The notes beneath the pieces were generated by a model. That model was not told where the DNA came from. It did not search any database and was given only the letters and a program-made list of their open reading frames with translations. Source: Variovorax sp. HW608 (lineage in GTDB: Bacteria > Pseudomonadota > Gammaproteobacteria > Burkholderiales > Burkholderiaceae_C). From it: a stretch of 64,000 nucleotides of DNA. This document shows positions 59,844-64,000 of this stretch, one piece after another. The translations under genes and the position numbers were made by a program. Within the stretch, counting starts at the first letter, position 1. Every line of letters starts with the position of its first letter. Location of the stretch: assembly GCF_900090195.1 (NCBI RefSeq), contig NZ_LT607803.1:2604001-2668000 (forward strand). Reading direction: 5' to 3'.

Positions 59844-60358
59844 CGGTCAAGGTGCTTGTCATGGGGGTGTCCGGCTGCGGGAAGTCGACCGTGGCGGCCC
59901 GCATCGCTTCGGTGCTGGGCGCCAGATTGATCGAGGGTGACGACTTTCATTTGCCAGCGAGCCAACGCAAGATGCGTGACGGGATTCCGCTCGACGACAG
60001 CGACCGGTGGCCCTGGCTGGACCAGCTGAGCGCCTTGCTGGCCACGGAAACCGGCAGCGCAGTGCTGACCTGTTCGGCACTCAAACGCGCCTACCGGGAC
60101 CGGCTGAGGGCGGCAGTGCCCGACTTGAGGATCGTCTACATCGAGATTGCTCCGGACGAGGCGCGATCTCGCGTTGCTGCACGCACCGGTCACCTCTTCC
60201 CCCCCAGCCTGGTGGCCAATCAGTTTGCGACGCTGGAGCCCCCTGCCGGCGAGTCGAACGTGCTCCGTGTGCCTGCAGCGCAGCCCGTGGAAGCGCAGGT
60301 CAAGGCCGCGATCGACTGGCTGGGCCATGTCATGTCCACGGCATCATCCGCAACGTGA
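59840..60358 (+). CDS. gntK: Gluconokinase
   Basis: The 172-aa kinase has the P-loop GVSGCGKST at residues 9-17, EGDDFH (the gluconate-binding motif) and CSALKRAYRD. It phosphorylates D-gluconate to 6-phosphogluconate for the Entner-Doudoroff or pentose phosphate route. Length and motifs are those of the GntK/IdnK family. It overlaps the dehydrogenases on both sides by one to four bases, so the three are translated together. Confidence 0.95.
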   Translation: MTVKVLVMGVSGCGKSTVAARIASVLGARLIEGDDFHLPASQRKMRDGIPLDDSDRWPWLDQLSALLATETGSAVLTCSALKRAYRDRLRAAVPDLRIVYIEIAPDEARSRVAARTGHLFPPSLVANQFATLEPPAGESNVLRVPAAQPVEAQVKAAIDWLGHVMSTASSAT

Positions 60359-61146
60359 TGGAGATACACGTCTTGAATTCTGTTCTGCAAAGCTTCGCCC
60401 TCACCGGTCGCACCGCCCTCATCACCGGCTCCAGCGCCGGCATCGGCTATGCCATCGCACGCGGGCTGGCCGGCGCCGGCGCGCGCGTGATCCTCAATGC
60501 CCGCTCCACCGACAAGCTGGAGCGCGCCGCCGCGCAGCTGCGCGAGGAAGGCGCCACCGTCTTCACCTCGGCCTTCGATGTCAGCGCCGGCGACGCGGTG
60601 AACGCGGCCGTGGACCGCATCGAGGCCGAGGTCGGACCCATCGACATCCTGGTCAACAACGCCGGCATGCAGCGCCGCGCGCCGCTGGACCAGTTCGAGG
60701 AAGCCCACTGGCACGAGCTCATGAAGACCAACCTCGACAGCGTCTTCCTGGTCGGCAAGGCGGTGGCACGCCACATGATCGGGCGCAAGGAGGGCAAGAT
60801 CATCAACATCTGCTCGGTGCAGAGCGAGCTCGGCCGCCCCGGCATCGCGCCCTACACCGCGAGCAAGGGCGCGGTGAAGATGCTCACCAAGGGCATGGCG
60901 ATCGACTGGGGCCCGCATGGCCTGCAGGTCAACGGCATCGGGCCGGGCTACTTCAAGACCGAGCTCAACGATGCGCTGGTCAAGAACGCCGACTTCAGCG
61001 CCTGGCTGATCGGCCGCACGCCTTCGCGCCGCTGGGGCGATGTCGAGGAGCTGATGGGCGCGGCCGTGTTCCTCGCCAGCGATGCCTCGCGCTTCGTGAA
61101 CGGCCACATCCTCTATGTCGACGGCGGCGTCACCGCAACGCTCTGA
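60358..61146 (+). CDS. idnO: Gluconate 5-dehydrogenase-like SDR
   Basis: The SDR has FALTGRTALITGSSAGIGYAI (cofactor motif at 23-30), NNAGMQRRAPLDQF and YTASK with Tyr166 and Lys170. NAGMQRR and the Q-S-E-L-GRP stretch are typical of IdnO/Ga5DH. It interconverts 5-ketogluconate and gluconate. An ATG at 60358 overlaps the gntK stop and gives 262 aa, but a TTG at 60373 follows GGAG at a better distance and gives 257 aa starting LNSVLQ; the latter may be the true start. Confidence 0.88.
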   Translation: MEIHVLNSVLQSFALTGRTALITGSSAGIGYAIARGLAGAGARVILNARSTDKLERAAAQLREEGATVFTSAFDVSAGDAVNAAVDRIEAEVGPIDILVNNAGMQRRAPLDQFEEAHWHELMKTNLDSVFLVGKAVARHMIGRKEGKIINICSVQSELGRPGIAPYTASKGAVKMLTKGMAIDWGPHGLQVNGIGPGYFKTELNDALVKNADFSAWLIGRTPSRRWGDVEELMGAAVFLASDASRFVNGHILYVDGGVTATL

Positions 61147-61169
61147 ACCAACCGCAAACAGGAACATCG

Positions 61170-62204
61170 ATGGAAGCCCTTGTCATTCACGCGCCCGGCG
61201 ACCTGCGCGTCGAGGAAGTCCCGACCCCCGCGCTCGAAGCCGGCCAGCTGCTGGTGCGCGTGCGCTGCGGCGGCATCTGCGGCTCGGACCTGCACTACTA
61301 CCAGCACGGCGGCTTCGGCACCGTGCGCATCCAGGAGCCGATGGTGCTGGGCCATGAAGTGGCCGGCATGATCGAAGCGGTCGGCCCGGGCGCATCGTTC
61401 AAGGCCGGCGAACGCGTGGCGATCAGCCCGAGCCGCCCGTGCGGGCGTTGCAAGTACTGCCAGGTGGGCCTGCAGAACCATTGCCTGGACATGCGCTACT
61501 ACGGCAGCGCGATGCGCACCCCGCATGTGCAGGGGGCGTTCCGCCAGCAGATCGTGGTGGAGCAATGGCAGGCGCATCGCCTGGCCGATTCGGTGAGCGA
61601 CGGCGAAGGCGCGATGGCCGAGCCGCTGTCGGTGGCCCTGCATGCGGTGCGGCGTGCCGGCCCGCTGCTGGGCAAGCGGGTGCTGGTCACCGGCTGCGGG
61701 CCGATCGGCGCGCTGGCGATCATCGCGGCGCGGCGTGCGGGGGCGGCGCACATCGTGGCGACCGACGTCGGCGCGCACACGCTGGGCAAGGCACTCAAGG
61801 TCGGCGCGGACGAGACGATCAACGTGGCGGAGCAGCCCGATGGCCTCGACCGCTTCGCGGCCGACAAGGGCAGCTTCGACGTGCTGCTGGAGGCCAGCGG
61901 CAATGCACGCGCGCTGGTTGGCGCCTTCGCGGCGCTGCGGCCGCGCGGCGTGATCGTGCAATTGGGGCTGGCGGGCGGCGAGATCCAGCTGCCCATCAAC
62001 ACCATCGTGGCCAAGGAGTTCGAGCTGCGCGGCGCCTTCCGCTTCCACGAGGAATTCGCGGTTGCGGTGGAACTGCTCAACAAGGGCCTGGTGGATGTGA
62101 AGCCGCTGATCTCGGCAACGCTCTCCTACCGCGATTCCGCGCGCGCCTTTGCGCTCGCGGCGGACCGCTCGCAGGCGATGAAGGTGCTGCTGAACTTCGA
62201 GTGA
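61170..62204 (+). CDS. idnD: L-idonate 5-dehydrogenase-like zinc alcohol dehydrogenase
   Basis: The 344-aa medium-chain dehydrogenase has the catalytic zinc region CGGICGSDLHYYQHGG and GHEVAG, the structural zinc cysteines in SRPCGRCKYCQVGLQNHC, and the Rossmann loop TGCGPIGALAI. CGSDLHYY with this neighbourhood points to IdnD, oxidising L-idonate to 5-ketogluconate, which the SDR before it reduces to gluconate. It follows that gene by 23 bp. No idonate permease gene is present in the window. Confidence 0.9.
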   Translation: MEALVIHAPGDLRVEEVPTPALEAGQLLVRVRCGGICGSDLHYYQHGGFGTVRIQEPMVLGHEVAGMIEAVGPGASFKAGERVAISPSRPCGRCKYCQVGLQNHCLDMRYYGSAMRTPHVQGAFRQQIVVEQWQAHRLADSVSDGEGAMAEPLSVALHAVRRAGPLLGKRVLVTGCGPIGALAIIAARRAGAAHIVATDVGAHTLGKALKVGADETINVAEQPDGLDRFAADKGSFDVLLEASGNARALVGAFAALRPRGVIVQLGLAGGEIQLPINTIVAKEFELRGAFRFHEEFAVAVELLNKGLVDVKPLISATLSYRDSARAFALAADRSQAMKVLLNFE

Positions 62205-62268
62205 TCGCGGCGGCTCGTCCGACGAAGGGCCGGTCCGCGGCCCACTTTTCTTCTTCTTGGAGCGACTC

Positions 62269-63411
62269 ATGCTGATAGGCGTGCCGGCCGAAACTGCGCC
62301 AGGCGAAACCCGTGTTTCCGTCACCCCCGAGACGGCCAAAAAACTCAAGGCGCAGGGCCACACGATCCGGGTCGCGTCCGGTGCCGGCGTGGCCGCTGCC
62401 GCGCCGGATGCAGCCTATGAGGCTGCCGGTGCCGAGATCACCGACCAGAGCGGCGCGCTCGGTTGCGAACTGGTGCTCAAGGTACGGTCGCCGCGGGATG
62501 GCGAGCTGGCTGCGATGCGACCCGGCTCGACCCTGATCGGCATGCTCAACCCCTTCGATGCCGAAGGCCTGCAGCGCCTGGCCAACGCGGGCCTGACCTC
62601 CTTCGCGCTCGAAGCCGCCCCGCGCACCACGCGCGCCCAGAGCATGGACGTGCTCTCCTCGCAGGCCAACATCGCCGGCTACAAGGCCATCATGATGGCC
62701 GCCGACAAGTACCAGCGCTTCTTCCCGATGCTGATGACCGCCGCCGGCACCGTGAAGGCCGCGCGCGTCGTGATCCTGGGCGTCGGCGTGGCGGGCCTGC
62801 AGGCGATTGCCACCGCCAAGCGCCTGGGGGCCGTGATCGAGGCCTCGGACGTGCGCCCCTCGGTTAAGGAGCAGGTCGAGTCGCTGGGCGCCAAGTTCAT
62901 CGACGTGCCGTATGAAACCGCCGAGGAGAAGGAAGCCGCCGAAGGCGTAGGCGGCTACGCGCGGCCGATGCCCCAGAGCTGGCTGGATCGCCAAAAGGTC
63001 GAGGTCGCCAAGCGCGTGGCGCTCGCCGACGTGGTCGTCAGCACCGCGCTGATCCCGGGCCGCGCCGCACCGACCCTCATCACCGAGGACATGGTCAAGG
63101 CCATGAAGCCCGGGTCCGTCATCGTGGACATCGCCGCCGGCAAGGGGCCTGATGCGAACGGTGGAATGACGGGCGGCAACTGCCCGCTCACCGAAGCGGA
63201 CAAGACCGTGATCAAGCACGGCGTCACGCTCGTGGGCGAAACCAACCTGCCCGCGCTCGTCGCGGCCGATGCCTCATCGCTGTACGCACGTAACGTGCTC
63301 GACTTCCTCAAGCTCGTGCTGCCGAAGGACGGCGGCCTGAAGATCGACCTCGAGGACGACATCGTCGCCGCCTGCCGCATGACGCAGGACGGCCAGGTCA
63401 CGAAGAAGTAA
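62269..63411 (+). CDS. pntAA: NAD(P) transhydrogenase subunit alpha, part 1
   Basis: The 380-aa protein is the NAD(H)-binding domain I of the proton-translocating transhydrogenase: GVPAETAPGETRVSVTPET at the N-terminus, QANIAGYKAIMMAA, the nucleotide loop ILGVGVAGLQAIATAKRLG and the mobile loop near QVESLGAKFIDV. In this group of bacteria PntA is split into a soluble and a membrane part, and the membrane part follows. The ATG at 62269 has TTGGAGCG before it. It makes NADPH from NADH using the proton gradient. Confidence 0.95.
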   Translation: MLIGVPAETAPGETRVSVTPETAKKLKAQGHTIRVASGAGVAAAAPDAAYEAAGAEITDQSGALGCELVLKVRSPRDGELAAMRPGSTLIGMLNPFDAEGLQRLANAGLTSFALEAAPRTTRAQSMDVLSSQANIAGYKAIMMAADKYQRFFPMLMTAAGTVKAARVVILGVGVAGLQAIATAKRLGAVIEASDVRPSVKEQVESLGAKFIDVPYETAEEKEAAEGVGGYARPMPQSWLDRQKVEVAKRVALADVVVSTALIPGRAAPTLITEDMVKAMKPGSVIVDIAAGKGPDANGGMTGGNCPLTEADKTVIKHGVTLVGETNLPALVAADASSLYARNVLDFLKLVLPKDGGLKIDLEDDIVAACRMTQDGQVTKK

Positions 63412-63435
63412 GCAGAACTCCGAGGAGAAGAAGCC

Positions 63436-63786
63436 ATGGACCCCGTATCCCATACCGTCATCAACCTCATCATCTTCGTGCTGGCCATCTACGTGGGCTA
63501 CCACGTGGTGTGGACCGTCACGCCGGCGCTGCACACGCCGCTGATGGCCGTGACCAACGCCATTTCCGCCATCGTCATCGTCGGCGCGATGCTGGCGGCG
63601 GCGCTGACCGAATCGGCGCTGGGCAAGACCATGGGCGTGCTCGCAGTCGCTCTTGCGGCGGTGAACGTCTTCGGCGGCTTCCTGGTGACCCGCCGCATGC
63701 TCGAGATGTTCAAGAAGAAGGACAAGAAGCCGGCCGCCGCCAGCGCTGCCGGCGCCACCAGCACCGCCAAGGCGGAGGGCCACTGA
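63436..63786 (+). CDS. pntAB: NAD(P) transhydrogenase subunit alpha, part 2
   Basis: The 116-aa protein has three hydrophobic helices (LIIFVLAIYVGYHVVW, the AISAIVIVGAMLAAAL region, and TMGVLAVALAAVNVFGGFL) and then FLVTRRMLEMFKKKDKK, the usual end of this membrane subunit, with a short Ala/Lys tail. It forms part of the proton channel with PntB. It lies 24 bp after pntAA and 1 bp before pntB. Confidence 0.93.
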   Translation: MDPVSHTVINLIIFVLAIYVGYHVVWTVTPALHTPLMAVTNAISAIVIVGAMLAAALTESALGKTMGVLAVALAAVNVFGGFLVTRRMLEMFKKKDKKPAAASAAGATSTAKAEGH

Positions 63787-63787
63787 C

Positions 63788-64000
63788 ATGTCGATGAACG
63801 TCGTCACGCTCTTGTACCTGATCGCCTCGGTCTGCTTCATCCAGTCCCTCAAGGGCCTGTCGCACCCCACCACCTCGATCCGCGGCAACATCTTCGGCAT
63901 GGTCGGCATGGCCATCGCCATCCTGACCACCGCCGCCCTGATCGTGCAGCTCTCGGGCGGCAAGGCCCTCGGCATGGGCTGGGTGCTGCTGGGGCTGGTG
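63788..64000 (+). CDS. pntB: NAD(P) transhydrogenase subunit beta, 5' part
   Basis: The first 71 residues are present, starting MSMNVVTLLYLIASVCFIQS and continuing with LKGLSHPTTSIRGNIFGM, the conserved opening of PntB, with two membrane helices visible. The gene runs off the right edge of the window, so the NADP(H)-binding domain is not seen. Partial only because of the window limit. Confidence 0.93.
   Translation, partial: MSMNVVTLLYLIASVCFIQSLKGLSHPTTSIRGNIFGMVGMAIAILTTAALIVQLSGGKALGMGWVLLGLV

Noticed and set aside
1..64000. CRISPR arrays, tRNA or rRNA genes, insertion sequences other than the group II intron, or phage genes.
   Set aside because: No regular short repeats, no cloverleaf-like sequence and no transposase or phage motifs were found by reading both strands.

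Overview
The window is a high-GC chromosomal stretch from a betaproteobacterium, most likely a Burkholderiales member of the Comamonadaceae (Variovorax-like). I infer this from the GC-rich codon use, a Bug/TctC solute-binding protein, two branched-chain-type (Liv) ABC transporters, NIPSNAP and KstD-like flavoprotein genes, and a split pntA. No tRNA, rRNA or CRISPR array was seen. Almost all of it is accessory catabolism. Most genes are preceded by a Shine-Dalgarno (SD) sequence of the form GGAGAC.

Region A (1-22.5 kb) looks like a catabolic locus for an alicyclic, possibly shikimate- or quinate-like compound. A plus-strand operon (SDR, KstD-like flavoprotein, NIPSNAP; 101-3074) converges on a seven-gene minus-strand operon (11001 to 3052: Gfo/Idh dehydrogenase, IclR regulator, KstD-like flavoprotein, two-domain NIPSNAP, TIM-barrel isomerase/dehydratase, acyl-CoA dehydrogenase, CoA-transferase). 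A third unit (shikimate-dehydrogenase-like protein plus a third KstD-like flavoprotein) is divergent from it across a symmetric operator. A fourth unit (SDR, five Liv transporter genes, epimerase, truncated SDR) has a complete group II intron inserted, in antisense orientation, at its ribosome-binding site. The same promoter element (two GAATYGTC direct repeats 21 bp apart plus AACAAT at a fixed distance) stands before the first unit and before the intron-interrupted unit, which suggests one shared activator.

Region B (22.5-57.4 kb) starts at the truncated SDR, which looks like a recombination scar. It contains a DUF35/thiolase-like pair, a racemase-type CaiB protein, a Bug protein, a hemerythrin, three Rieske oxygenases with two reductases, a second CaiB protein, a fourth KstD-like flavoprotein, a P450 with its ferredoxin, an epoxide hydrolase, a GMC oxidoreductase, an aldehyde dehydrogenase, an HpcH aldolase, a hydantoinase A/B pair and a second complete Liv system. 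Its regulators are GntR/FCD, MarR, a LysR with two DNA-binding domains, and a divergent pair of paralogous LysR proteins. Three sites of the type AATGGT n3 ACCATT suggest one regulon, and a perfect 40-bp palindrome overlaps the P450 promoter.

Region C (57.4-64 kb) is closer to core metabolism: an aspartate-type aminotransferase, then a plus-strand run for ketogluconate/idonate use (2-hydroxyacid dehydrogenase, gluconokinase, gluconate 5-dehydrogenase, idonate 5-dehydrogenase), and finally pntAA, pntAB and the start of pntB (proton-translocating transhydrogenase), cut by the window end.
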